A stretch of 64,000 nt of DNA, from NCBI RefSeq assembly GCF_003258365.1, contig NZ_QHKM01000001.1, positions 1,550,001 through 1,614,000 on the forward strand, read 5' to 3'. Below are positions 31,131 through 39,206 of this stretch, in pieces (positions within the stretch are counted from its first letter, which is position 1; every line of letters starts with the position of its first letter). The notes under the pieces are model-generated. The model saw nothing but the letters and a program-made list of their open reading frames with translations. It ran no database searches and had not been told where the DNA came from. The translations under genes were made by a program, and so were the position numbers. Source of the DNA: Hymenobacter edaphi (lineage in GTDB: Bacteria; Bacteroidota; Bacteroidia; Cytophagales; Hymenobacteraceae).

Positions 31131-31855
31131 TCCAGACCGCGCAACATACCTTGCTGGATTACCAGCGCGACGGATTTGCCGTGGTGGAGCAGGTGTACGC
31201 CCCGGCCGAAATCCGGGCCCTGCTGGCCGTTATCGAACAAGCCGGCGCACAGGGCGGCAGCTTCCGCCGCACCGCTGACGTGTTTGCCATCCGCAACCTG
31301 CTCGCGGAGCTGCCCGCGTTGCGCCCGCTGATCTGGAACGAGCGGTTTAAGGAGCTGCTGCACGAGCTGCTGCCCGCGCCGCAACACCTCGTCAAGGCCA
31401 TTTACTTCGACAAGCCCGCCGGCTCGAACTGGGTAGTGGCCTGGCACCAGGACCTGATGGTGGCTGTGGACCGCCGCGCCGAGCTGCCGGGCTTCGGCCC
31501 GTGGAACGTGCGGCCCGAGGGCGTGAACGTGCAGCCCCCCCGCCAGTACCTCGACGGCATCTGCACGCTGCGCATCCACCTCGACGCCTGCGACGCTGGT
31601 AATGGGGCCCTGCGCGTGGTGCCCGGCTCGCACCGGCACGGCGTAATTCCGGCCGCCGACATTGCCGATTTCACCCCGCACGCGCAGGTTTGCCCGGTGC
31701 CGGCCGGCGCGGTGATGCTGATGAAGCCCCTGACCCTGCACGCCTCGCACCGCAGCCTCGACGAGCGGCCGCGGCGCGTGATTCACCTCGAATTTTCTTC
31801 TCAGCGGCTGCCCGCCGGCCTGCGCTGGCGCGAAGACGCCGCCCCGGCGTCATAG
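31127..31855 (+). CDS. Phytanoyl-CoA dioxygenase-family (PhyH) Fe(II)/2-oxoglutarate oxygenase
   Basis: The 242-residue protein has the PhyH double-stranded beta-helix: DYQRDGFAVVEQVYAP, AIYFDKPAGSNWVVAWHQDL with the HxD iron ligands His107 and Asp109, LRIHLDACDAGNGALRVVPGSH, and MLMKPLTLHASHRS with the distal His and the Arg for 2-oxoglutarate. It hydroxylates an unknown small substrate. The ATG at 31127 overlaps the VWA gene stop, and the transketolase C-subunit gene follows after 33 bp, so the three are probably co-transcribed. Confidence 0.9.
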   Translation: MIQTAQHTLLDYQRDGFAVVEQVYAPAEIRALLAVIEQAGAQGGSFRRTADVFAIRNLLAELPALRPLIWNERFKELLHELLPAPQHLVKAIYFDKPAGSNWVVAWHQDLMVAVDRRAELPGFGPWNVRPEGVNVQPPRQYLDGICTLRIHLDACDAGNGALRVVPGSHRHGVIPAADIADFTPHAQVCPVPAGAVMLMKPLTLHASHRSLDERPRRVIHLEFSSQRLPAGLRWREDAAPAS

Positions 31856-31888
31856 CTGCTTTTTTCACTGAAACCTCTCCCTTTTCCT

Positions 31889-32845
31889 ATGAAAGACTTC
31901 CCCTACACCGAGAAAAAAGACACCCGCAGCGGCTTCGGCGCCGGCCTGCACCAGCTGGGCCAGACCAACCCGAACGTGGTGGCCCTCTGCGCCGACCTCA
32001 TCGGCTCCCTGAAGATGGACGCCTTCGTGAAGGACTTCCCGGAGCGCTTCTTCCAGGTGGGCATTGCCGAAGCCAACATGATGGGTTTGGCCGCGGGCCT
32101 GACCATCGGCGGCAAAATTCCCTTCACCGGCACCTTCGCCAACTTCTCGACCGGCCGCGTCTACGACCAGATCCGGCAGAGCATTGCCTACTCGGGCAAG
32201 AACGTGAAGATCTGCGCCTCGCACGCCGGCGTGACCCTGGGCGAAGACGGCGCCACTCACCAGATTCTGGAGGACATCGGCCTGATGAAGATGCTGCCGC
32301 ACATGTGCGTCATCAACCCCTGCGACTACAACCAGACCAAAGCCGCCACCATTGCCATTGCCGACTACGAGGGCCCGGTGTACCTGCGCTTCGGCCGCCC
32401 GGTGGTGCCCGTCTTCACCCCCGCCGACCAGAAGTTCGAAATCGGCAAGGCTGTGATGCTGAACGAGGGCACCGACGTGAGCATCTTCGCCACCGGCCAC
32501 CTGGTCTGGAAAGCCATCCTGGCTGGCAAGCTGCTGGCTGAGAAAGGCATCAACGCCGAAATCATCAACATCCACACCATCAAGCCCCTGGACGTGGAAG
32601 CCGTGCTGACCTCGGCCCGCAAAACCCGCTGCGTGGTGACGGCCGAAGAGCACCAGATGAACGGCGGCCTCGGTGACAGCATTGCCCAGCTGCTGGCCCG
32701 CGAGGAGCCGCTGCCCCTGGAAATGGTGGCCGTCGACGACTCCTTTGGCGAATCGGGCACGCCCGACGAGCTGATGGAAAAGTACGGCCTCAACGAGCAG
32801 GCCATTGTGGCCGCCGTGGAGAAAGTAATGGCCCGCCGGAAGTAG
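31889..32845 (+). CDS. Transketolase, C-terminal subunit
   Basis: The 318 residues cover the pyrimidine-binding and C-terminal domains of split transketolase (DXS-like arrangement). They include RSGFGAGLHQLGQTNPNVVALCADL, FFQVGIAEANMMGLAAGL with the catalytic glutamate, PFTGTFANFSTGRVYDQIRQSIAY, ASHAGVTLGEDGATHQ, YLRFGRPVVPV, and the C-terminal domain VSIFATGHLVWKAI, TIKPLDVEAV, EEHQMNGGLGDSIAQLL. It works with the N-terminal subunit at 28617-29504. A strong terminator follows. Confidence 0.93.
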   Translation: MKDFPYTEKKDTRSGFGAGLHQLGQTNPNVVALCADLIGSLKMDAFVKDFPERFFQVGIAEANMMGLAAGLTIGGKIPFTGTFANFSTGRVYDQIRQSIAYSGKNVKICASHAGVTLGEDGATHQILEDIGLMKMLPHMCVINPCDYNQTKAATIAIADYEGPVYLRFGRPVVPVFTPADQKFEIGKAVMLNEGTDVSIFATGHLVWKAILAGKLLAEKGINAEIINIHTIKPLDVEAVLTSARKTRCVVTAEEHQMNGGLGDSIAQLLAREEPLPLEMVAVDDSFGESGTPDELMEKYGLNEQAIVAAVEKVMARRK

Positions 32846-32864
32846 TTTCTGCGCTAGGCTCGTA

Positions 32865-32916
32865 ACACGACACCGCCCCGGTTGCCAGCTGGCAGCCGGG
32901 GCGGTGTCGTGTTTTA
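32865..32916. terminator. Terminator after transketolase C
   Basis: Seventeen-bp perfect outer arms (32865-32881, 32896-32912) with a small inner palindrome (TGCCAGCTGGCA), followed by TTTT. It also serves the convergent AhpD-like gene. Confidence 0.85.
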
Positions 32917-32960
32917 GTGGGTATCGGGATGGTCGTTTCAGATGCGCTGCGCTGCCCCGC

Positions 32961-33407
32961 TTACGCGGCCTTCGCCACGGGCAGCTGGGTGCTGACGGCA
33001 ATGCGGTTCCAGGTGTTAATCAGCACAGCCGCTACAATGATCTGAGCCACGACTTCGGGGCCGAACAGCTGCGCCGCTTGCTGGTACGTGGCATCCGAAA
33101 CCCCGTGCTGGTGAATCAGCGTCACTTCCTCGGCCACGGCCAGGATGGCTTTTTCCTCGGCCGTAAACAGATCAGTTTCCCGCCAGGCATTCAGCAGCAG
33201 GAGCCGCTGCGGCGTTTCCCCGATTCTCAGGGCCTCTTTGCTGTGCATGTCGAGGCAGAAGGCACAGCCGTTGATCTGCGACACCCGAACTTTAATTAAT
33301 TCCTGCTGCACGGGCGTCAGGCTGGTCTTGGCCATGCTGATGGACAGGTTGTACATGGCTTTCCAGACGGTGGGCAGGGCGGCCTCGATGTTCACGCGCT
33401 TTTCCAT
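32961..33407 (-). CDS. Carboxymuconolactone decarboxylase/AhpD-family protein
   Basis: A 148-residue all-helical protein of the AhpD-like family. The redox motif GCAFCLDMHSKEA has Cys48, Cys51 and His55, typical of the family's alkylhydroperoxidase-like members. RLLLLNAWRETDLFTAEEKAILAVAEEVTLI and YQQAAQLFGPEVVAQIIVAA complete the domain. The ATG at 33407 is preferred over an in-frame GTG at 33446. It lies 79 bp downstream of a Crp-like regulator on the same strand, a common arrangement in Bacteroidota in which the regulator probably controls the peroxidase-like gene. Confidence 0.88.
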   Translation of the reverse strand: MEKRVNIEAALPTVWKAMYNLSISMAKTSLTPVQQELIKVRVSQINGCAFCLDMHSKEALRIGETPQRLLLLNAWRETDLFTAEEKAILAVAEEVTLIHQHGVSDATYQQAAQLFGPEVVAQIIVAAVLINTWNRIAVSTQLPVAKAA

Positions 33408-33486
33408 GGGGTTTATTGCTCTGTGATTGAATGAGTTGATGCTCACAAAGCTCGGGCGCCACCGCGGCCAGAATCCTTAAACTGGT

Positions 33487-34062
33487 TTAAGAATGCCGCC
33501 GCCCGCGGATTTCGCTCAGGTACTCGGGCGTGATACCCAGGTACGAAGCCAGCAGGTACTGCGGCACCCGCTGCACAAACGCAGGTTGGCGCTGATGGAA
33601 CTGCCAGTACCGCTCCTCCCCCGACAGGGTGTAGAGACTCTTGATGCGGAACTGGGCCGCGGCGTGGGCCCGCTGGTGAATCAGCCGGAAGTAGCGTTCC
33701 AGACGCGGAAACCCATGCAGCAGCTGCTCCTGCCCGGCAAAGGAAATGGCCAGTACTGTCGATTTCTCCACGGCCTGAATGCCGAAGGCGGCGGGCGCGG
33801 GCGTGCCGAAGGCGGCGTAGTCGGTCAGCCACCAGCCTTCCAGGGCAAACTGCGTGGTTTGCTCCGTGCCTTTGTCGTTCACGAAAAACAGCCGTAGGCA
33901 GCCTTGGGCCACGAAGTAGTGCGCCTGGCACAGCTCGCCCTGCACCAACAGGTTGGCTTTCTTGCCGACGTCCAGCGGCTGAAAGAAGCGGCGGATGCCC
34001 CGCCATTCTTCCTCCGGCAACTCAATAAACCGGGCAATGTGCGCCCGCAGCATTTCCATCAT
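33487..34062 (-). CDS. Crp/Fnr-family transcriptional regulator
   Basis: The 191-residue protein has a cyclic-nucleotide-like sensor barrel (about 20-110: KANLLVQGELCQAHYFVAQGCLRLFFVNDKGTEQTTQF, EGWWLTDYAAF) and a short C-terminal helix-turn-helix, VPQYLLASYLGITPEYLSEIRG (167-188). It resembles the regulator at 8282-8881 in length and organisation. It lacks iron-sulfur cysteines. It is likely to regulate the AhpD-like gene downstream. Confidence 0.87.
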   Translation of the reverse strand: MMEMLRAHIARFIELPEEEWRGIRRFFQPLDVGKKANLLVQGELCQAHYFVAQGCLRLFFVNDKGTEQTTQFALEGWWLTDYAAFGTPAPAAFGIQAVEKSTVLAISFAGQEQLLHGFPRLERYFRLIHQRAHAAAQFRIKSLYTLSGEERYWQFHQRQPAFVQRVPQYLLASYLGITPEYLSEIRGRRHS

Positions 34063-34225
34063 AGCCAGTAGTAGCCCAGGCCCCGGCGGGCCGCAGCCTA
34101 CCGACCAGCCGTCCGGGTCGGGCCGAACCTAAGCAATTGCGACTACACGACCACGATGAGGTGGTGGTGGCCGCGCACCGGGTGGAAGCTGCCACTCCGG
34201 TTTCTGCGGTTGCGGGCCGGGCCGG

Positions 34226-34233
34226 TACCTTTG
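34226..34233 (+). promoter_or_regulatory. -7 promoter element of the DUF481-like gene
   Basis: TACCTTTG, exact consensus. Transcription should begin near 34237-34240, which makes the ATG at 34277 a better start than the GTG at 34241. Confidence 0.55.
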
Positions 34234-34276
34234 CCGGGCCGTGTTGCCGTCCTTTGTGCCACCCCTACCGCTGTTG

Positions 34277-35014
34277 ATGCTGACGATTTGCCACCGCTTT
34301 TTCCTGTTTAGCCTCCTGCTGCTGGCCGGCCACAGCGCCCAGGCCCAGCGCCCCGACACCACCATCATTCACTACGCCGGCACGCTCACCGGCGCGCTGT
34401 CGGCCGGCGGGGTGTACCGCACGCTGCTCACCACCACGCACTCGGTGAGCTTCAGCCGCGGCCTGCACTTCGGCCTCCCGCTGACGGGCACCTTCACCTA
34501 CGGCAAGCAGGACCGGCAGCTCAAGGAGCGCGAGGCGCTGCTCAACGCCACGCCCTACTACTGGAAGGGCCGCTTCCGCGCCTACGGCCTCGGCGGCTAC
34601 GAGCGCAGCAACCTGCGCGGCATTGCGGACCGCTGGCAGGTGGGCGCGGGCCCCGGCTGGTCGTTCTACCGCGACTCGCTGGGCACGCGCGAGGTGGCGC
34701 TGAGCAACCTCGTCATTCGCGAAGCCACGTACTACATCGACGGCAGCTGGCGCCTGGTCACGCGCAACTCGCTGCGGCTGAAGCTACTCTACACCCTGCG
34801 GCAGTTCACCGTGTCCACCTTCACCTATTACCAGCCTTCTATCCCAACGGTATCAGATTTCCGGGTAAGCCAGCTGGCGACGGTAACCTTCAAAGTGACC
34901 AAGCGCCTGGCCGTGAATGCCACCAGCAACTACACCCACGAAAGCCGGGTGCTGGCCGGCAAAAACCCCGACAACTACAACATGACGGTGGGCTTCAGCT
35001 ACGCCACGCCGTAG
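34277..35014 (+). CDS. DUF481-like outer-membrane beta-barrel protein
   Basis: The 245-residue protein has a signal peptide (FFLFSLLLLAGHSAQAQ) followed by alternating strands: FSRGLHFGLPLTGTFTYGKQDRQLKEREALLNATPYYW, FRAYGLGGYERSNLRG, WQVGAGPGWSFYRDS, LRLKLLYTLRQF, LAVNATSNYTHESRVL and YNMTVGFSYATP at the end. The spacing and the ELL..Y-type strands resemble the DUF481/YdiY family of salt-induced outer-membrane proteins. Function unknown. An in-frame GTG at 34241 would add 12 residues, but the promoter position argues against it. Confidence 0.78.
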   Translation: MLTICHRFFLFSLLLLAGHSAQAQRPDTTIIHYAGTLTGALSAGGVYRTLLTTTHSVSFSRGLHFGLPLTGTFTYGKQDRQLKEREALLNATPYYWKGRFRAYGLGGYERSNLRGIADRWQVGAGPGWSFYRDSLGTREVALSNLVIREATYYIDGSWRLVTRNSLRLKLLYTLRQFTVSTFTYYQPSIPTVSDFRVSQLATVTFKVTKRLAVNATSNYTHESRVLAGKNPDNYNMTVGFSYATP

Positions 35015-35022
35015 GCTATTCG

Positions 35023-35066
35023 CAACCGCGCCCGGCCGCCGTATTGGCAGCCGGGCGCGGTTGTTG
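35023..35066 (+). terminator. Terminator between DUF481-like and zinc-ribbon genes
   Basis: Perfect 13-bp arms CAACCGCGCCCGG / CCGGGCGCGGTTG, followed by TTG and then AAAAA. Shared by the convergent gene. Confidence 0.65.
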
Positions 35067-35082
35067 AAAAATGGGAAGGGAG

Positions 35083-35739
35083 CTACTGCTTCGAGCCGCA
35101 CTCGGCGCAGAATTTCTGCTCGGGCTTCATGCCGGCGCCGCAGTTGCCGCAGAACCGGTCCTTGGCCTGGGCCTGCGCGCCGGGGTTGGCGGTGCCGCAG
35201 CTGGGGCAGAACTTCTGGCCGGCGGCCAGCTTGGTCTGGCAGCTGGGGCACTGCTGCAGGCCACCCTTGTTCAGAAAGTCGAGGCCCTGGGTGTAGTCCT
35301 GCTCACGGGTTTTGGTGTAAATCTGGTCGCGGGCGGCCAGGCGCTGCTGGGCGGCCAGCTCCTCCTGCTCGTCGGGGGCGCAGTCTTCGCAGAGGCCGGC
35401 CTGGTGGTTCCAGCACACGTCGGGGCACACCCAGTGGCCGCAGCGGGTGCACTGCTTGAAGTAAGTTTTGCCCTCCTGCACAGCTTTTTCCAGGGCGTCG
35501 TCGTGGGCCTTGCCGCCCACGGCGCGCTGCACGTGGTAGGCGGCGCTGCCGGCATCGGAGAAGTAGCCGCCGAACAGGCTGCCGGCGGCGCGCATCAGCT
35601 CCCCGGCAATGCCCACGGCGTTGGGCTGGAAGCGCGACATGTGGCCGTTGCGGCACTTGTCGCAGTGGAACTTGAACTGGAAGCCTTTATCGGTGCTCAG
35701 GTCGTCGTAGTTGGCGACGAATTGGATCAGGTTGCTCAC
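35083..35739 (-). CDS. Multi-zinc-ribbon protein
   Basis: The 218-residue protein starts VSNLIQFVANYDDLSTDKGF and contains four or five zinc-binding cysteine groups: FHCDKCRNG, QCTRCGHWVCPDVCWNHQAGLCEDC, QQCPSCQTKL with FCPSCGTA, and FCGNCGAGM with FCAECGSK. The last two pairs are rubredoxin-knuckle zinc ribbons; the middle one resembles a B-box or RING-like double knuckle. A predicted helix (ELAAQQRLAARDQIYTKT) joins them. No enzymatic domain is visible, and a cytoplasmic protein- or nucleic-acid-binding adaptor is a guess. The GTG at 35739 is chosen because conserved-looking sequence begins there and no ATG is near. Confidence 0.8.
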   Translation of the reverse strand: MSNLIQFVANYDDLSTDKGFQFKFHCDKCRNGHMSRFQPNAVGIAGELMRAAGSLFGGYFSDAGSAAYHVQRAVGGKAHDDALEKAVQEGKTYFKQCTRCGHWVCPDVCWNHQAGLCEDCAPDEQEELAAQQRLAARDQIYTKTREQDYTQGLDFLNKGGLQQCPSCQTKLAAGQKFCPSCGTANPGAQAQAKDRFCGNCGAGMKPEQKFCAECGSKQ

Positions 35740-35900
35740 GGGGTTCTGGCGGATGGTTGGGGTCTGGCGGTAAAAATACGGTTCTGCCCGACCCGGGCGC
35801 CACTGCCCGCCGGCGGGGTTGCCTTTTCCCAAGCCGAATCCGCTGCCGCGCGGTATTTTTCCGGTCGCAATAGCATGTATATGTGAGGCGCCAACGTCTC

Positions 35901-36527
35901 TTACTCCGCCGCAGCGGTCATAATCAGCTGCAGCAGCCCGTGGCGCACTGCGCTGAGCAGGGCTTGCTGGTAGAGCTCCTCCAACACGCTCTGGCGGGCG
36001 TCCAGGCTGCGGCGGGTTAGCCGCTGCTGGCCAGTGGCGGTCCGCAACAGTTCGCCCTGGGCGTCGAGTAGCTCCAGTGTCACCCGCGCGCCCGCTCCCA
36101 CGTTTTCGTCTTCGGTCGTGGCGAAAAACGTCTGGTAGGCATCATCGAGCTGGCAGCGCAGCGTCACGGCGGGCTTGGTAGAATCGGCCGAAAACGGCGC
36201 CCGCAACACCCGCTGAATGCCGGCGCGCTGCTCGGGCGTGAGCATCGGCCACACCTTGTCCATTTGCCCGGGTCGCGAAAACGCCGGCAGCTTGATAGCC
36301 CGGCTCGACGTCAGCGGCCGGGCGTCGTCGATGGTTATGGCCGCGAGGCGGTACTGCGCGGCCGCGGGCACGCTGGTCAGCTTGGGCAGCGGCGCGCCCG
36401 GAGGCGGCGCAGGCGCCGGGGCCACCGGCAGGCTGTTCAGCTCGAATTGCTGCGCGGCGGCGGGCCGGGCCAGCAGCCCTACGCCCAGCACGGCCAGCCA
36501 CCGGAAGCGGAAGAAAGTAGTAGACAT
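35901..36527 (-). CDS. Hypothetical exported protein
   Basis: The 208-residue protein has a signal peptide (FFRFRWLAVLGVGLLARPAAAQ) and a Pro/Ala-rich linker (APAPAPPPGAPLP). A soluble domain of about 145 residues follows with a mixed alpha/beta look (YRLAAITIDDARPL, LTPEQRAGIQRVLRAPFS, ARVTLELLDAQGELLRTATG, a C-terminal helix ARQSVLEELYQQALLSAVRHGLLQLI). Family not recognised. It follows another exported hypothetical gene on the same strand by 107 bp. Confidence 0.7.
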   Translation of the reverse strand: MSTTFFRFRWLAVLGVGLLARPAAAQQFELNSLPVAPAPAPPPGAPLPKLTSVPAAAQYRLAAITIDDARPLTSSRAIKLPAFSRPGQMDKVWPMLTPEQRAGIQRVLRAPFSADSTKPAVTLRCQLDDAYQTFFATTEDENVGAGARVTLELLDAQGELLRTATGQQRLTRRSLDARQSVLEELYQQALLSAVRHGLLQLIMTAAAE

Positions 36528-36634
36528 AAGCAGGAGTGCGGCGCCGCCACGGCCGGGGAGCAAGCCAAAGGCCCGGCCGGAAGCCCGAAAAAGGGTTATA
36601 AAGAAAAAGCAGAAGCGGCGCAGCTGCGCGGCCG

Positions 36635-37411
36635 TTACCGCCACCACGCCGCTTGTTCCAGCCGCTGCGCGGCCGGGTCCTGCCCGGTCCAGGCCTGCCG
36701 GTATTGCTGCCAGCCGTAGGCCAGGTACTTGTCAGTCGGGCTGAACTCGCCCGCGCCCTGGTCCAGGTCGCCGCTGTTCGGGATGCGGTGGCGGCCCCAG
36801 TTGCAGCGCTTCACCTGCTTGCTGCGGTAGGAGGTCCAGGTGCCCACGCCCTGGTTGTTGGCGTAGCTGTCGGCAAAGCTCAGCAGGTCGTCGTAGTAAA
36901 TCCGGCCCCGGGCGTCCTTGTACCATTTGGCGTGCAGCACGCCCCGAAATACGCCGGTGCCGGGCTGCGCTTCCCGCTCCCGCAGTTCGTATTCGGCCAG
37001 CACGATGCCCGATTTTACGGCAATGGCAGGCTCGTTGTCGAGGGTGCGGGGCCGGCCGCGGTTGACGCGCACGTGCAGCACCCGCAGCGTGCCCTGAAAG
37101 GCCGCCACGTTGGTTTTCACCCTGGATTTACCCGTCACGGCGTACTGCCCGGGCTGCCCGGCGGTGGGCGTCACGGTCAGCAGCTTCAGGTCCAGGCGCT
37201 GGTAATTCGGGCCGATAAAGCCCAGGGCGGCGTCCTTGGGAGGCAGCCACACGGGCGCGAAGGAGCGGCCAGCGTACTGTGGCAGTAGTTCCGTGGGCAG
37301 CAGGGCCGGATCGGCCAGCACGCGGCGGCGGTAGGTTTCGCTTTCGGGCGGCAGCGCGGCGGCGCTCAGGGCCAGCCAGCAGGTAGCTATAAGTGGAAAT
37401 ACGGATATCAT
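36635..37411 (-). CDS. Hypothetical exported protein
   Basis: The 258-residue protein begins with a short signal (ISVFPLIATCWLALSAAA) and continues as a soluble domain with no motif I recognise. Features are DAALGFIGPNYQRLDLKLLTVTP, LRVLHVRVNRGRPRTLDNEPAIAVKSGIVLAEYELRE, and FRGVLHAKWYKDARGRIYYDDLLSFADSYANNQGVGTWTSYRSK. The latter ends in a WGRHRIPNSGDLDQGAGEF segment. It is Trp- and Tyr-rich at the C-terminus. It is divergent from the ECF sigma operon. Confidence 0.72.
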   Translation of the reverse strand: MISVFPLIATCWLALSAAALPPESETYRRRVLADPALLPTELLPQYAGRSFAPVWLPPKDAALGFIGPNYQRLDLKLLTVTPTAGQPGQYAVTGKSRVKTNVAAFQGTLRVLHVRVNRGRPRTLDNEPAIAVKSGIVLAEYELREREAQPGTGVFRGVLHAKWYKDARGRIYYDDLLSFADSYANNQGVGTWTSYRSKQVKRCNWGRHRIPNSGDLDQGAGEFSPTDKYLAYGWQQYRQAWTGQDPAAQRLEQAAWWR

Positions 37412-37552
37412 TGGGCAATAATAGGATAGGCTTGGAATACTAACTACTCTGGCCCAGGATGAAAAGGTTTTTCGGCAAGCTCGTTAAACTCGGCCCCGCC
37501 CGGGCGCTCTAACCCCCACGCACCCCGCTCCACCTCACCTCCTCCCCGCTGC

Positions 37553-38098
37553 TTGGAAGATCAGGACATCCTCCTCAAGTTCCGCGACCCGGCCAGCCGC
37601 AACCTGGCCTTCAACCAGCTGGTGCGCAAGTACCAGAGCAAGGTGTACTGGCACGTGCGCAAGATGGTAGTGGACCACGCCGACGCCGACGACCTCACCC
37701 AGGACGTGTTCATCAAGGTGTGGAGCCACCTGGACAACTTTCGCCAGGACGCCTCGCTCTACACCTGGATCTACCGCATTGCCACCAACGAGTGCCTGAA
37801 CTTCCTCTCCAGCAAGCGGCGCAAGTTCTTTTTGCCCCTCAACGACGTGGGCGCCGAGCTGGCCCAGAAGCTGGAGGCCGACGAGCAGCTGGCCGGCGAC
37901 ACGGTGGAGCTGAAGCTGCAGAAAGCCATTCTGCGCCTGCCCGACAAGCAGCGCCTGGTGTTCAACCTGCGCTACTACGACGAGATGCCCTACGAGCAGA
38001 TGGCCGAAGTGACGGGCACCAGCGTGGGCGCCCTCAAGGCCTCGTACCACCACGCCGTCAAGAAAATCGAGCAGTACGTAAACCAGGAAACCGATTAA
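37553..38098 (+). CDS. ECF-family RNA polymerase sigma factor
   Basis: The 181-residue protein has region 2 (about 22-90: FNQLVRKYQSKVYWHVRKMV, DADDLTQDVFIKVWSHLDNF, TWIYRIATNECLNFL) and region 4 (about 120-175: AILRLPDKQRLVFNLRYYDEMPYEQMAEVTGTSVGALKASYHHAVKKIEQYV). It directs RNA polymerase to stress or envelope regulon promoters. The start is TTG at 37553, since EDQDILLKFRD follows directly and there is no in-frame ATG before the conserved part. It is followed by a one-membrane-span protein and an LTxxQ periplasmic protein, suggesting a sigma/anti-sigma/sensor operon. Confidence 0.9.
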   Translation: MEDQDILLKFRDPASRNLAFNQLVRKYQSKVYWHVRKMVVDHADADDLTQDVFIKVWSHLDNFRQDASLYTWIYRIATNECLNFLSSKRRKFFLPLNDVGAELAQKLEADEQLAGDTVELKLQKAILRLPDKQRLVFNLRYYDEMPYEQMAEVTGTSVGALKASYHHAVKKIEQYVNQETD

Positions 38099-38128
38099 AC
38101 CTGCGGCCCCTGCGGCCCTCCAACCGAT

Positions 38129-38608
38129 ATGAAAACGCCCTTCCGCCTCGATGAGCACCCACGGCGGCCCCAGCCGCCGCTGGCCCCGCCCGCCGCGGAG
38201 TACTTCGATCAGCTGCCGCGGCGCGTGATGCAGCGCGTGCGCCCCGCCGCCGAACCGGCTCCGTTGTGGGGCTGGCTCGCCCGCCTGAGCGCCCCGGCGC
38301 GCACGGCCCTGGCTTCTGTGGTGCTGCTGCTCACTTTCGTGGGCAGCTTCTGGCTGACGTCGCGCCCCAGCGGCCGGCCCGCGGCCGGCATCACCCGCCG
38401 CACCAACGCCGCCCGGGCCCTGGCCGCCGTGCCCCGCGCCGAGGCCGTGCAGTACCTGCTTTCCGACGCCGCCCCGCGCGTGACCCTGGCCGACCTGGCC
38501 GACACCCACGTGGCCGAGCGCGCCCTGCCCACCGAGTTTCTGCCCGGCACCGACGCCGAAATCCAGGCCGCCCTCGACGAGCAGCCAAGCCTGGATGTGT
38601 ATTTGTAG
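38129..38608 (+). CDS. Single-pass membrane protein, candidate anti-sigma factor
   Basis: The 159-residue protein has an N-terminal cytoplasmic part of ~50 residues (HPRRPQPPLAPPAAEYFDQLPRRVMQRV), one transmembrane helix (about 61-77: ALASVVLLLTFVGSFWL) and an 80-residue outer domain. Thirty bp after the ECF sigma gene, the size and topology fit an anti-sigma factor. The EYFDQLPRRVMQRV helix is typical of Bacteroidota proteins encoded next to ECF sigma genes. No zinc-binding HxxxCxxC motif is present. The anti-sigma role is inferred from context. Confidence 0.75.
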   Translation: MKTPFRLDEHPRRPQPPLAPPAAEYFDQLPRRVMQRVRPAAEPAPLWGWLARLSAPARTALASVVLLLTFVGSFWLTSRPSGRPAAGITRRTNAARALAAVPRAEAVQYLLSDAAPRVTLADLADTHVAERALPTEFLPGTDAEIQAALDEQPSLDVYL

Positions 38609-38642
38609 TGTTACTTCGCCCCCGATGTTTGTTTTTCCCCGC

Positions 38643-39122
38643 ATGACTCGCTTCCTCGCCCGCCCCGTGTTGCTGGTGGCGCTGTTGCTGCTCGGCAGCC
38701 TGGGCGCCCGGGCCCAGTCCGGCGTCCGGCAGCGCCCCAGCCAGCGCCTCGAAAACGCGCGCATTGCCTACATCACCGACAAAATTGCGCTGACGCCCGA
38801 GCAGGCCCAGCGCTTCTGGCCGCTCTTCAACGAGTTTACCGACAAGCGCCGCGACCTGCGCAAGCAAACCAAGATGGGTTTGCGCGGCCAGGACTTCAGC
38901 GCCATGAGCGACAAGGACATCCGCGCCGCCCTCGACGAGCAGTTCAAGCTCCGCCAGGGCGAAATCAACCTGGAAAAAGAGTACGTCGACAAGTTCGCCA
39001 AGGTCATCAGCCTGCGCCAGGTGGCCCAGCTCATGCAGGCCGAGCGCGACTTCACCCGGGAGCTGATTCAGCGCCTCGACAACCGCCGCGCCGCCAGCGG
39101 TGCCCTGAGCGGCCAAGAATAG
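38643..39122 (+). CDS. Periplasmic LTxxQ (Spy/CpxP/CnrX-like) protein
   Basis: The 159-residue protein has a signal peptide (FLARPVLLVALLLLGSLGARAQ) and an all-helical mature part with the signature ALTPEQAQRFWPLFNEFTDKRRDL, the LTxxQ motif of Spy/CpxP chaperones and CnrX metal sensors. A second conserved helix pair is REINLEKEY-like QGEINLEKEYVDKFAKVISLRQVAQLMQAERDFTREL. Third gene of the sigma operon, 34 bp after the candidate anti-sigma gene. An alternative ATG at 38625 would add six residues. Confidence 0.83.
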   Translation: MTRFLARPVLLVALLLLGSLGARAQSGVRQRPSQRLENARIAYITDKIALTPEQAQRFWPLFNEFTDKRRDLRKQTKMGLRGQDFSAMSDKDIRAALDEQFKLRQGEINLEKEYVDKFAKVISLRQVAQLMQAERDFTRELIQRLDNRRAASGALSGQE

Positions 39123-39143
39123 GCCGCGTTGCCCCTGAACGAC

Positions 39144-39182
39144 CCGAGGCGGCCCCGCAAAGGCCGCCTCGGTTGTTTTTTG
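39144..39182 (+). terminator. Terminator of the ECF sigma operon
   Basis: Arms CCGAGGCGGCC (39144-39154) and GGCCGCCTCGG (39162-39172), followed by TTGTTTTTT. Confidence 0.85.
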
Positions 39183-39206
39183 GCCAGGTTCTCCGGTGCT
39201 AATTGG

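Noticed and set aside
33408-33446. Upstream GTG start for the AhpD-like protein
   Set aside because: The ATG at 33407 gives the family-typical N-terminus (MEKRVN) and needs no alternative start.
37459-37512. 17-codon basic leader gene (MKRFFGKLVKLGPARAL) before the ECF sigma gene
   Set aside because: Too short to support, no ribosome site, and no attenuator-like structure.
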